A DNA stretch of 10,231 nt from Bacteroides ovatus (GTDB lineage Bacteria; Bacteroidota; Bacteroidia; Bacteroidales; Bacteroidaceae). Numbering within the stretch: the first letter of the stretch is position 1; each line of letters begins with the position of its first letter. The stretch spans positions 1-10,231 of the forward strand of contig JAUUNK010000180.1 in assembly GCA_030844565.1 (NCBI GenBank), given 5' to 3'. The notes under the pieces were generated by a model that was given only the letters and a program-made list of their open reading frames with translations, did no database searches and had not been told where the DNA came from. Positions 1-6,314 of this stretch are shown here, in pieces. A program made the position numbers and the translations under genes.

Positions 1-50
1 AAAGGAGTAATCAGTGCTACCCCCATTCCTTTCAATTTAGTCTGTATCAT
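1..50 (-). CDS. dapA: 4-hydroxy-tetrahydrodipicolinate synthase, N-terminal fragment
   Basis: Only the first 16 codons and part of the 17th lie in the window; the gene runs off the left edge. The minus strand reads MIQTKLKGMGVALITP, followed by a partial codon that fits F. The run from KGMGVALITP is the typical beginning of DapA, the TIM-barrel aldolase-family enzyme that condenses pyruvate with aspartate semialdehyde in lysine and diaminopimelate synthesis. DapA enzymes are cytoplasmic. The gene lies 59 bp downstream of ligA on the same strand but has its own -7-like box in the gap, so it may be transcribed both from ligA and separately. The identification rests on a short stretch, but the match to the family start is strong. 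Confidence 0.82.
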   Translation of the reverse strand, partial: MIQTKLKGMGVALITP

Positions 51-84
51 GAGTTATAATAATAATCTCTAATTAATCTGGTCG

Positions 85-92
85 CAAAAGTA
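85..92 (-). promoter_or_regulatory. Putative Bacteroides -7 box for dapA
   Basis: On the minus strand this reads TACTTTTG, an exact fit to the Bacteroides -7 motif TAnnTTTG. It lies 34 bp upstream of the dapA ATG, in the short ligA-dapA gap. I see no clear TTTG -33 element 19-21 bp further upstream, so the call is tentative. Confidence 0.45.
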
Positions 93-109
93 CGAATATT
101 TTTCTTATC

Positions 110-2110
110 TTACGATATAAGTTTCAGAAATTCCTCTTCACTTAATATGGTTATTCCCAGTTTCTGTGCTTTTTCCAGCTTGGAAGGTCCCATATTTTCT
201 CCTGCCAGAATAAAACTTGTCTTAGAAGAAATACTCCCTACGTTCTTTCCCCCGTTCTTTTCGATAAGTTCTTTATATTCGTCCCGGGAATGATGAAGGA
301 AGACGCCACTGATAACAATTGACTTTCCTGCCAATTTATCCGTATACCCACTCAAATCTTCTTCTGTGCGGAACAGTTGTAATCCTGCGGCTTTCAGACG
401 ATTCACCAAAATGCGATTGGACTCAATGGAAAAGTAGGTAAGAATGCTTTGTGCTATCTTTTCTCCTATTTCATCTATATTGACCAATGTGTCAAGATCA
501 GCTTGTTCCAATGCGTCTATATCTTTGAAGGCACGGGCAATTTTCTTGGCAACCGTTTCTCCCACAAAGCGGATACCTAAAGCAAAGATAACCCGTTCAA
601 AAGGTACGTTTTTGCTTTGAGCTATTCCTTTGATAATGTTTTCGGCAGACTTTTCACCCATGCGGTCTAATCCTTTAATGTCATTAGCCGTGAGTTCATA
701 CAAATCTGCCGTGTTACGGATAAGTCCCAGCCGGTAGAACATATCTACTGTTTCAGGACCCAATCCGTCAATATTCATAGCGCGGCGGCTAATGAAATGT
801 TCTATCTTTCCTTTAATCTGAGGGGGACATGATGCTTCATTGGGACAATAATGTGCTGCTTCTCCCTCATATCTCATCAACTTCGAACCACATTCGGGGC
901 AATTGGCGATAAATTTCACCTTTTCTCCAAGCATAAAGCTGCGGGCATCTGTATCTACCCCAGTGATCTTAGGAATAATTTCTCCTCCTTTTTCTACATA
1001 TACCATGTCTCCGATATGTAGGTCAAGTCCTTCGATGATGTCAGCGTTATGAAGAGATGCCCGTTTCACTATTGTTCCGGAAAGTTGTACGGGATCGAGA
1101 TTTGCTACGGGGGTAACAGCACCTGTACGACCTACCTGGTAAGTCACTTTATTCAAACGCGTCAAGGCACGTTCTGCCTGGAATTTGTAGGCAATGGCCC
1201 AGCGTGGGGACTTGGCTGTATAGCCCAGATTTCTTTGTTGGCGCAAGCTATTTACTTTGAGCACAATACCATCAGTAGCTACCGGCAGATTTTTTCTTTC
1301 TACATCCCAGTAGTTGATAAAATCAAAAACTTCCTGTAAAGAGTGGCACTTGCGCATAACATCTGAGATTTTGAATCCCCATTTAGCTGCTTCTTGCAGA
1401 TTCTCATAATGTCCGTCACATGGTAAATTGTCTCCCAGCAAATAATAAAGATACGCATCCAATTTCCGGGAAGCTACAACGGAAGAATTTTGTAGTTTCA
1501 ATGTTCCCGAAGCGGCGTTTCGGGGATTGGCAAAAAGAGGTTCCTCACGTGCTTCTTTCTCTCGGTTCAGTTCTTCGAAGACTACCCATGGCATGAGAAT
1601 TTCTCCTCTAATTTCAAACGATGCAGGATAATTGTTTCCGTGAAGAATTAAGGGAATCGACCGGATAGTTTTCACATTATCTGTCACGTCGTCTCCTTTC
1701 TCACCATCTCCACGGGTCACGGCACGGATTAATTTGCCGTTCTCATAGGTTAATGAGATAGACGTACCGTCATATTTCATCTCACAGCAAATCTCAAAAT
1801 CTTCATTTAGGGCTTTTCGGACACGCTCATAGAACTCCGTGACTTCCGTTTCAGAATAAGTGTTTGCCAACGAAAGCATGGGATACTTATGAGCCACTTG
1901 CGTGAAGTTCTTATTAATATCGCTGCCTACCCGCATGGTAGGTGAGTTTTCATCTTTATATTCGGGATGTGCCTGCTCCAGCTCTTGCAGTTCGCGCATC
2001 AAATCGTCGAACTCTTTATCAGAAATTTCGGGAGCGTTCAGCACATAATAATTATAATTGTGCCGATGAAGTTCAGCTCTCAATTCTTCTATTTTTTCTT
2101 TTATACTCAT
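110..2110 (-). CDS. ligA: NAD+-dependent DNA ligase LigA
   Basis: This protein of 666 residues is full length for bacterial LigA, which seals nicks in replication and repair using NAD+ as AMP donor. Domains appear in the usual order. The Ia domain (about 1-70) has the HNYNYYV motif. The nucleotidyltransferase domain follows with the adenylated lysine K112 in MKYDG, motif DGIVLK (280-285) and the WAIAYKF motif (304-310). The OB fold covers about 318-400. A four-cysteine zinc site is visible (C404, C407, C422, C428). Helix-hairpin-helix repeats cover about 440-580, with GLGPETV and GLDRMGEKSAENI. A C-terminal BRCT domain (about 590-666) contains SKTSFILAGENMGPSKLEKA. The start ATG lies just downstream of a TAnnTTTG box shared back-to-back with trmD. 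No key residue is missing. Confidence 0.97.
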   Translation of the reverse strand: MSIKEKIEELRAELHRHNYNYYVLNAPEISDKEFDDLMRELQELEQAHPEYKDENSPTMRVGSDINKNFTQVAHKYPMLSLANTYSETEVTEFYERVRKALNEDFEICCEMKYDGTSISLTYENGKLIRAVTRGDGEKGDDVTDNVKTIRSIPLILHGNNYPASFEIRGEILMPWVVFEELNREKEAREEPLFANPRNAASGTLKLQNSSVVASRKLDAYLYYLLGDNLPCDGHYENLQEAAKWGFKISDVMRKCHSLQEVFDFINYWDVERKNLPVATDGIVLKVNSLRQQRNLGYTAKSPRWAIAYKFQAERALTRLNKVTYQVGRTGAVTPVANLDPVQLSGTIVKRASLHNADIIEGLDLHIGDMVYVEKGGEIIPKITGVDTDARSFMLGEKVKFIANCPECGSKLMRYEGEAAHYCPNEASCPPQIKGKIEHFISRRAMNIDGLGPETVDMFYRLGLIRNTADLYELTANDIKGLDRMGEKSAENIIKGIAQSKNVPFERVIFALGIRFVGETVAKKIARAFKDIDALEQADLDTLVNIDEIGEKIAQSILTYFSIESNRILVNRLKAAGLQLFRTEEDLSGYTDKLAGKSIVISGVFLHHSRDEYKELIEKNGGKNVGSISSKTSFILAGENMGPSKLEKAQKLGITILSEEEFLKLIS

Positions 2111-2132
2111 ATTATTCTTTTATTGTTTCGGA

Positions 2133-2140
2133 CAAAAATA
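2133..2140 (-). promoter_or_regulatory. Putative -7 box of the ligA promoter
   Basis: The minus strand reads TATTTTTG, matching TAnnTTTG, 22 bp upstream of the ligA ATG. It is the left half of a 9-bp inverted pair (CAAAAATAC at 2133-2141, GTATTTTTG at 2162-2170) whose right half is the trmD box. A good -33 TTTG is not evident. Confidence 0.5.
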
Positions 2141-2162
2141 CAGGTTTCTCTTTGAATATTCG

Positions 2163-2170
2163 TATTTTTG
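2163..2170 (+). promoter_or_regulatory. Putative -7 box of the trmD promoter
   Basis: TATTTTTG matches TAnnTTTG and ends 17 bp before the trmD ATG, which implies a leader of only about 10 nt. The A-rich sequence before the ATG has no Shine-Dalgarno motif, as is usual in Bacteroidota. The -33 element is not obvious. Confidence 0.5.
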
Positions 2171-2187
2171 CGAAAAATTAAAAGTTT

Positions 2188-2865
2188 ATGCGAATTGATA
2201 TAATCACGGTTTTGCCGGAGATGATTGAAGGTTTCTTCAATTGTTCTATTATGAAACGGGCTCAAACTAAAGGGCTTGCAGAAATACATATTCACAACTT
2301 GCGCGACTATACAGAAGATAAGTATCGGCGTGTGGATGATTATCCTTTTGGTGGCTTTGCCGGAATGGTAATGAAGATAGAGCCTATCGAACGCTGCATT
2401 AATACTTTGAAAGCGGAACGCACATACGACGAAGTGATTTTCACTACGCCCGACGGGGAACAGTTTGACCAGAAGATGGCAAACAGTCTTTCGCTGGCGG
2501 GAAATCTTATTATTTTATGCGGACATTTTAAAGGCATCGACTATCGTATCCGGGAACATCTTATTACGAAAGAAATCAGTATCGGAGACTACGTATTGAC
2601 GGGAGGTGAACTAGCAGCAGCTGTCATGGCAGATGCCATTGTCCGTATCATTCCCGGTGTCATCTCCGACGAGCAATCTGCTCTTTCAGATTCATTCCAA
2701 GACAATCTTCTTGCTGCTCCGGTATATACACGTCCAGCGGATTATAAAGGATGGAAGGTTCCTGACATTCTTCTCTCCGGACATGAAGCGAAGATAAAAG
2801 AGTGGGAACTCCAACAATCTTTGGAACGTACCCGAAGGCTTCGCCCGGACTTGTTAGACGAATAA
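2188..2865 (+). CDS. trmD: tRNA (guanine-37-N1)-methyltransferase TrmD
   Basis: TrmD methylates G37 next to the anticodon of certain tRNAs using S-adenosylmethionine, which prevents +1 frameshifting. The 225-residue product has the SPOUT trefoil-knot signature: LCGHFKGID (110-118), EISIGDYVLTGGE (129-141) and RIIPGV (153-158). The DSF motif at 168-170 corresponds to the region of the catalytic Asp169 of the E. coli enzyme, and is followed by PVYTRPADYKGW. The N-terminal MRIDIITVLPEMIEGFF and the YPFGGFAGMVMK motif also fit; the latter differs slightly from the common GGGPGMVM. The gene is not in the rpsP-rimM-trmD-rplS operon seen in many bacteria. It stands alone, divergent from ligA, and a hairpin terminator begins 26 bp after its stop. 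Confidence 0.96.
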   Translation: MRIDIITVLPEMIEGFFNCSIMKRAQTKGLAEIHIHNLRDYTEDKYRRVDDYPFGGFAGMVMKIEPIERCINTLKAERTYDEVIFTTPDGEQFDQKMANSLSLAGNLIILCGHFKGIDYRIREHLITKEISIGDYVLTGGELAAAVMADAIVRIIPGVISDEQSALSDSFQDNLLAAPVYTRPADYKGWKVPDILLSGHEAKIKEWELQQSLERTRRLRPDLLDE

Positions 2866-2891
2866 AAAGAGGATAGAAAAGGGTGTAAATA

Positions 2892-2932
2892 AAAACGAGG
2901 AAGATAGAATGTAATTCAGTCTTCCTCGTTTT
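2892..2932. terminator. Bidirectional intrinsic terminator between trmD and pyrD
   Basis: A perfect 13-bp stem (AAAACGAGGAAGA at 2892-2904, TCTTCCTCGTTTT at 2920-2932) encloses a 15-nt loop that can add four more pairs (GAAT 2907-2910 with ATTC 2914-2917). The right arm ends in T's for plus-strand transcripts (trmD). The complement of the left flank gives TTTTTATTT for minus-strand transcripts (pyrD). It lies 26 bp past the trmD stop and 170 bp past the pyrD stop. Confidence 0.85.
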
Positions 2933-3102
2933 CGTTCTTAGAATCTTATAAAAAGCATTCTTCTATGTTACTTTATCTTCGGTCGCTGGCTTTACAAGAA
3001 GAAATCGTTGCCGCAATACATCTTCCATTCGCCATGTAGGGAAAAGTCTGTTCTGACACTTTCTTCCTTGATGGAGCGCGAAGGGTTATTGTCTGTTTTT
3101 CG

Positions 3103-4014
3103 TTATACCTCCAGTGCACCTATTATTTCCTTCACTGATTTATATCCGTGTCGATCCAGATAATTATTTATACCATCTATCACTTTTACAGTTATCGCCG
3201 GATCAATGAAATTTGCCGTACCAATCTGGATAGCTGAAGCCCCTGCAAGCATAAACTCAATAGCATCTTTCCAATTCATGATACCTCCTAAGCCTATGAC
3301 TGGTATTTTTACTGCTTTAGCTACTTGCCATACCATACGTAAAGCGATAGGCTTTACTGCAGGGCCGGACATTCCGCCTGTTATGGTAGACAAGATGGGG
3401 CGTCTGCGTTCAGCATCGATAGCCATTCCTAGTAATGTATTAATTAGTGAAACGCTATCTGCACCTCCATCTTCAACTGCACGGGCAATTTCAGTGATGT
3501 CAGTCACATTAGGAGAGAGCTTCACGATAAGTGTCTTTTTATAAGCGGCACGTACGGCTTTCACTACTTCGTTTGCGCCTTTAGCAGTGACTCCAAATGC
3601 CATTCCTCCCTCTTTCACATTCGGGCAAGAGATGTTTAACTCTATGGCAGGAATTTTGTCAAGTTGGTTAATAATACTGGCTGTTTCCGCGTAGTCCTCT
3701 ACAGTTGAACCGGAAACGTTCACAATCATATTGGTTTGAATGTTTTTTATACGGGGATAGATATGTTCTGCAAAGTAGTGTACACCCTTATTTTGCAGTC
3801 CCACAGCGTTTAACATACCGGAGGGAGTCTCTGCCATACGAGGATATGGATTCCCTTCACGTTTGTGAAGAGTAGTTCCTTTTACAATGATACCTCCTAT
3901 TCGCGCAATATCTATAAAATCGGAGAACTCTTCACCGTATCCAAATGTGCCGGATGCCGTCATCACCGGATTTTTCATTTGTAACTCGCCTATATTTACA
4001 CTTAAATCTGCCAT
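3103..4014 (-). CDS. pyrD: Dihydroorotate dehydrogenase, class 1B catalytic subunit
   Basis: This FMN enzyme oxidises dihydroorotate to orotate, the fourth step of de novo UMP synthesis. The 303 residues match the class 1B size. Visible motifs are MTASGTFGYGEEF (19-31), the substrate loop with LNAVGLQNKG (68-77), and ELNISCPNV (125-133), whose C130 is the expected catalytic base of class 1 enzymes. Also present are the INTLLGMAID region and the C-terminal FMN-phosphate site GLGGIMNWKDAIEFMLAGASAIQIGT. The ATG overlaps the end of pyrK by 13 nt, so the two subunits are probably translationally coupled. Being paired with PyrK indicates that electrons pass to NAD+, unlike the quinone-linked class 2 enzyme. 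The gene is convergent with trmD. Confidence 0.95.
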   Translation of the reverse strand: MADLSVNIGELQMKNPVMTASGTFGYGEEFSDFIDIARIGGIIVKGTTLHKREGNPYPRMAETPSGMLNAVGLQNKGVHYFAEHIYPRIKNIQTNMIVNVSGSTVEDYAETASIINQLDKIPAIELNISCPNVKEGGMAFGVTAKGANEVVKAVRAAYKKTLIVKLSPNVTDITEIARAVEDGGADSVSLINTLLGMAIDAERRRPILSTITGGMSGPAVKPIALRMVWQVAKAVKIPVIGLGGIMNWKDAIEFMLAGASAIQIGTANFIDPAITVKVIDGINNYLDRHGYKSVKEIIGALEV

Positions 4015-4778
4015 AGTAGTTTATTTATATTAAAAACAGGACCTTCTTTGCATACACATAAATGACCTTCCGTCGTGTTCTCCACGCAGCACAGGCAAGC
4101 ACCGACTCCACATGCCATAGTGTTCTCCAGTGAGACCTCACATTCTATCTGTTTACTTTTAGCATAGCGTGCCACTGCCATCATCATCGGCTTGGGGCCA
4201 CAAGTATAAATCTTTTCAAAATGTATTTGATTGAGTAGAGAGTGCTGGGTGACATAACCTTTTTCTCCGTGGCTACCATCTTCTGTGGTAGTATACACTT
4301 CGCCATAGGCTGCAAACTTTTCCAATTGCAGAAGGTCTTTACTGCTTCGTGCCCCTAATAAAAAGGTTGGCTTATTTCCATTCTTAACCAGTTCTTCGCC
4401 CAGATATAATAAGGGGGCTGTACCCACGCCTCCTCCTACTAATAGTAGTTTCTCCGAAGGTGCAGAAGGCATAGTAAATCCATTTCCAAGTGGAAGCACG
4501 GTATTGATAATGTCTCCTTTCTTTGCCTCTGCCAGGCGCCTTGTTCCGTCTCCAACCAGTTGAATGAGGAACCATACTTCGTTCCGTCCTCTATCTACAT
4601 AATTAATAGAAATGGGGCGGCGTAAAAAAGTGGTAGGTGAGCCATCTACCCGAAGTTCTGCAAATTGCCCCGGGAGCATTTCGGGTAGCGGAGACTGAGA
4701 AGTAAGTTTCACTAACACATAATTAGTATGCAATCTTACATTCTCAGTAACTGTCAGATCTAAAATAAATTTTTTCAT
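4002..4778 (-). CDS. pyrK: Dihydroorotate dehydrogenase electron-transfer subunit
   Basis: PyrK carries FAD and a [2Fe-2S] cluster and passes electrons from PyrD's FMN to NAD+. Using the ATG at 4778, the product has 258 residues. It has an FAD-binding beta-barrel with RRPISINY (53-60), a nucleotide-binding loop LLLVGGGVGTAPLLYLGEEL (111-130), YTCGPKPMM (191-199) and a cysteine cluster C223-x4-C228-x2-C231 with C243 or C241 as fourth ligand. The same frame is open to an upstream ATG at 4811. I chose 4778 because MKKFILDL is the family-like beginning and because the likely -7 box (4809-4816) would put transcription initiation downstream of 4811. The end overlaps pyrD by 13 nt, giving a pyrK-pyrD operon. 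Confidence 0.93.
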   Translation of the reverse strand: MKKFILDLTVTENVRLHTNYVLVKLTSQSPLPEMLPGQFAELRVDGSPTTFLRRPISINYVDRGRNEVWFLIQLVGDGTRRLAEAKKGDIINTVLPLGNGFTMPSAPSEKLLLVGGGVGTAPLLYLGEELVKNGNKPTFLLGARSSKDLLQLEKFAAYGEVYTTTEDGSHGEKGYVTQHSLLNQIHFEKIYTCGPKPMMMAVARYAKSKQIECEVSLENTMACGVGACLCCVENTTEGHLCVCKEGPVFNINKLLWQI

Positions 4779-4808
4779 GTATCTAAGTGTAAATTCGTAT
4801 TGTAATGA

Positions 4809-4816
4809 CAAAGATA
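4809..4816 (-). promoter_or_regulatory. Putative -7 box of the pyrK-pyrD promoter
   Basis: The minus strand reads TATCTTTG, a match to TAnnTTTG, 30 bp upstream of the chosen pyrK ATG. Initiation about 7 bp downstream would give a leader of about 24 nt. That leaves little room for an attenuator, so any pyrimidine control would have to act at initiation or elsewhere. No strong -33 box is visible. Confidence 0.5.
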
Positions 4817-4848
4817 CAGGAAATTGCTCAAACTACCGTTTTTGCTAC

Positions 4849-5322
4849 TTATTTTTCAGCTTTAAAAGTTTCGTAGGTATTATCATCGAAGAATATTCTT
4901 ATTTCTGTGATTTTCCTGGAAGGCTTTTCTATATACCTAATCTCCTGTCTGACAATCTCTTTAGGTGCATTTTCCATGCTTTTTAAAGGCATTTCCTTGC
5001 GATTTTCAGAATTATCCGGGGAATTAGTCGAATTTATGGCATTCTCGTCAAATAAAGAAGGCTGGAATTCGCCTTCCTCACCTGAGGAAAGCATTCCTAA
5101 AGATGCGTCATTCATCATTTCACCTTTGCCATAAAGCAGCCATTCCAGATTCACATAATTGTAGGTCTGATGCACTTTCATGATGACTTCCAGGCTAGGT
5201 CTGTTCCGGTCATTAAGAATATGAGAGAGCGTGGACTGCTGTACACCGATGCTTTCTGCAAAGATTCGGGGAGTCATGTGCTCTTTTTCCATAATCATAC
5301 GGATTCGGTCTTTAATTTCCAT
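4849..5322 (-). CDS. XRE-family helix-turn-helix transcriptional regulator
   Basis: This is a predicted DNA-binding protein of 157 residues. Residues about 4-64 form a Cro/C1-type helix-turn-helix, with MTPRIFAESIGVQQSTLSHIL as the two core helices and RNRPSLEVIMKVHQ and NLEWLLYGKGEM completing the fold. Residues 70-125 are polar, rich in Asn, Glu and Ser, and probably a flexible linker. A short C-terminal segment (RKITEIRIFFDDNTYETF, about 136-153) looks like a beta-rich element. The frame is open upstream to 5403, but I place the start at 5322 (MEIKDRIR), where the HTH domain properly begins and just inside the predicted promoters. It lies 70 bp upstream of pyrK on the same strand. Whether it controls pyrKD or itself is unknown. 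The target is not identifiable by homology. Confidence 0.85.
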   Translation of the reverse strand: MEIKDRIRMIMEKEHMTPRIFAESIGVQQSTLSHILNDRNRPSLEVIMKVHQTYNYVNLEWLLYGKGEMMNDASLGMLSSGEEGEFQPSLFDENAINSTNSPDNSENRKEMPLKSMENAPKEIVRQEIRYIEKPSRKITEIRIFFDDNTYETFKAEK

Positions 5323-5362
5323 GTCATTTTCAATTACAAATGGATATATAGGCTCCTTTTCA

Positions 5363-5394
5363 CAAAAATAATGCTTTTTGGATGCATTTACAAA
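5363..5394 (-). promoter_or_regulatory. Putative proximal promoter (P2) of the XRE regulator gene
   Basis: The minus strand has a -33 element TTTG (5391-5394), a 20-bp spacer and a -7 box TATTTTTG (5363-5370). This matches the Bacteroides sigma consensus in both sequence and spacing. It would start transcription about 34 nt before the ATG at 5322. Its -33 element coincides with the TTTG of the upstream promoter's -7 box. Confidence 0.5.
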
Positions 5395-5400
5395 GGTAAA
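5387..5400. promoter_or_regulatory. Operator-like palindrome over the regulator's -7 box
   Basis: TTTAC-N4-GTAAA is a perfect 5-bp inverted repeat covering the distal -7 box. The same pattern recurs as TTTAC-N4-GTAAA at 5807-5820 (where it extends to TTTACA-tc-TGTAAA) and, imperfectly, at 5445-5458. It is a candidate autoregulatory site for the XRE protein encoded just downstream. This is inference from position and symmetry. Confidence 0.3.
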
Positions 5401-5422
5401 CAATGATATTCACAAAAGCAAA
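5391..5422 (-). promoter_or_regulatory. Putative distal promoter (P1) of the XRE regulator gene
   Basis: The minus strand has TTTG (5419-5422), a 20-bp spacer and TACCTTTG (5391-5398), a full match to TTTG-N19-21-TAnnTTTG. It is staggered by 28 bp from the proximal promoter and shares the TTTG at 5391-5394 with it. Confidence 0.55.
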
Positions 5423-5806
5423 TTACAATAGTAATATTTAAGATTTTACAAAAGTATAATGTGGTTTAGATTTATATTGATACGTTTGTAAATAGTAAGA
5501 GAAAAGTGCCTTAATACAAATGTATTTATACTTTAATATTTTTCTATAAAATATTGATTATATGCATAATAACTCCATTTATAAAGCTTTGTTTTCGAGC
5601 ATTCACAAATATATACCATATAAATATTAATGATTTCTAGTAGTGATTGAATTTTAGTAGCTTATTACGCTGGATTATATTAGATTATAAGCACTTATAT
5701 TAAATGTTAACCCTTCACATATTACAAGTACATAAGTATTATTATACTTGTAGTCCCCTACCCTTTACTTTTGTATATCCTAGATATATTACACAAATAT
5801 TGACTG

Positions 5807-5820
5807 TTTACATCTGTAAA
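5807..5820. repeat. Short palindrome TTTACA-tc-TGTAAA
   Basis: A perfect 6-bp inverted repeat with a 2-bp centre. It has the same TTTAC-N4-GTAAA form as the site over the XRE regulator's promoter, about 420 bp away, so it may be a second binding site for that regulator. It overlaps the second copy of the TGTAAATAGTA direct repeat (5815-5825). Confidence 0.5.
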
Positions 5821-5836
5821 TAGTATTATTGTGAAT

Positions 5837-5864
5837 CATTTTCTTCACTTGAGTGAAGAAAATG
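5837..5864. repeat. 28-bp near-perfect palindrome
   Basis: CATTTTCTTCACT (5837-5849) and AGTGAAGAAAATG (5852-5864) are exact reverse complements separated by TG. No T-run follows on either strand, which argues against a simple terminator. It ends 3 bp before TAATTTTG (5868-5875), a TAnnTTTG match on the plus strand, so it would cover the -33 position of that promoter. This suggests a dimeric regulator's operator, though an RNA hairpin is equally possible. A second small inverted pair, CCTAA/TTAGG (5866-5870, 5876-5880), follows directly. Confidence 0.7.
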
Positions 5865-5867
5865 CCC

Positions 5868-5875
5868 TAATTTTG
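5868..5875 (+). promoter_or_regulatory. Possible -7 box reading into the micro-ORF
   Basis: TAATTTTG matches TAnnTTTG and lies 33 bp upstream of the ATG at 5909. The nearest upstream TTG (5849-5851) gives a 16-bp spacer, shorter than the usual 19-21, and falls within the 28-bp palindrome. It could be a weak or activator-dependent promoter, or a chance match in AT-rich DNA. Confidence 0.25.
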
Positions 5876-5908
5876 TTAGGAAGCTGATATAATCTCTGTT
5901 TTATCTTC

Positions 5909-6019
5909 ATGAAATATTATTACTCTCTTTTTATCCCCTTTTTCTCTTCTATCTTTAATGGTCATTTTTTGCTTTCTTTCCGTTCGTATGCCCAGGTGAA
6001 TGCTTTTTTTTCACTGTAG
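5909..6019 (+). CDS. Possible secreted micro-protein or leader peptide (36 aa)
   Basis: The frame from ATG 5909 to TAG 6017 encodes 36 residues beginning MKYYYSLFIPFFSSIF, then LLSFRSYAQ near residues 22-30, ending VNAFFSL. A basic start, an aromatic and hydrophobic stretch and a possible SYA-Q cleavage site resemble a signal peptide. The frame continues another 34 codons past the TAG to a TGA at 6116, so it might be a decayed longer gene. The 9-bp sequence TAGGAAGCT occurs just before it (5877-5885) and again over its stop (6017-6025). I do not recognise a family. In AT-rich DNA an ORF this short may be accidental. Confidence 0.18.
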   Translation: MKYYYSLFIPFFSSIFNGHFLLSFRSYAQVNAFFSL

Positions 6020-6226
6020 GAAGCTTATTTTTACCCTAATAAATTGAATAATAGTAAATTATGCTATATTTTCTCTACTCAATTTAAGTGCAAACTAGAA
6101 AAATTAGTAGTTATATGAGGGGATTAAGCAGAAAAAGCATTAAAAAGAGGGAACATGCGATGAGTTATCTCTATCATCGGCAAAGAGGCAGATGACCTAT
6201 TCGCGTAGGATATTCACATTTCATGG

Positions 6227-6314
6227 GATAGCTATTAATAATCGGTTTCTCAGATGTTAATAGCTATCGTGTCAGTTATTAATACTTAATATGACAGCTA
6301 TTAATACCTGAGAA
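6227..6314. repeat. Four degenerate tandem 22-bp repeat units
   Basis: Units start at 6227, 6249, 6271 and 6293. Their first 14 bases are GATAGCTATTAATA, CTCAGATGTTAATA, GTCAGTTATTAATA and GACAGCTATTAATA. The shared pattern is A-G-x-T-x-TTAATA at exact 22-bp spacing; the last 8 bases of each unit are not conserved. There is also an inverted layer. The segment 6257-6268 is an exact reverse complement of 6227-6238 (12 bp). The segment 6246-6265 pairs with 6296-6315 over 20 bp with one G-U and one A-C. These two pairings are mutually exclusive. The array is iteron-like or attenuator-like in shape, but no linked replication gene or downstream plus-strand gene exists here. Confidence 0.65.

Noticed and set aside
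1049..1339. A 96-codon plus-strand frame inside ligA.
   Set aside because: It is fully antisense to a conserved ligA coding region with intact motifs; its translation resembles no family.
2965..3039. Plus-strand micro-ORF of 24 codons downstream of the trmD terminator.
   Set aside because: No promoter-like box or coding signature; too short to support.
2992..3102. The pyrD frame stays open for 36 codons past its stop, ending at a TAA at 2992-2994, and could look like a readthrough extension or small gene.
   Set aside because: The 303-residue PyrD is already complete, the stretch has no domain I recognise, and no start or promoter marks it as separate. Chance open frame in a 3' untranslated region is more likely.
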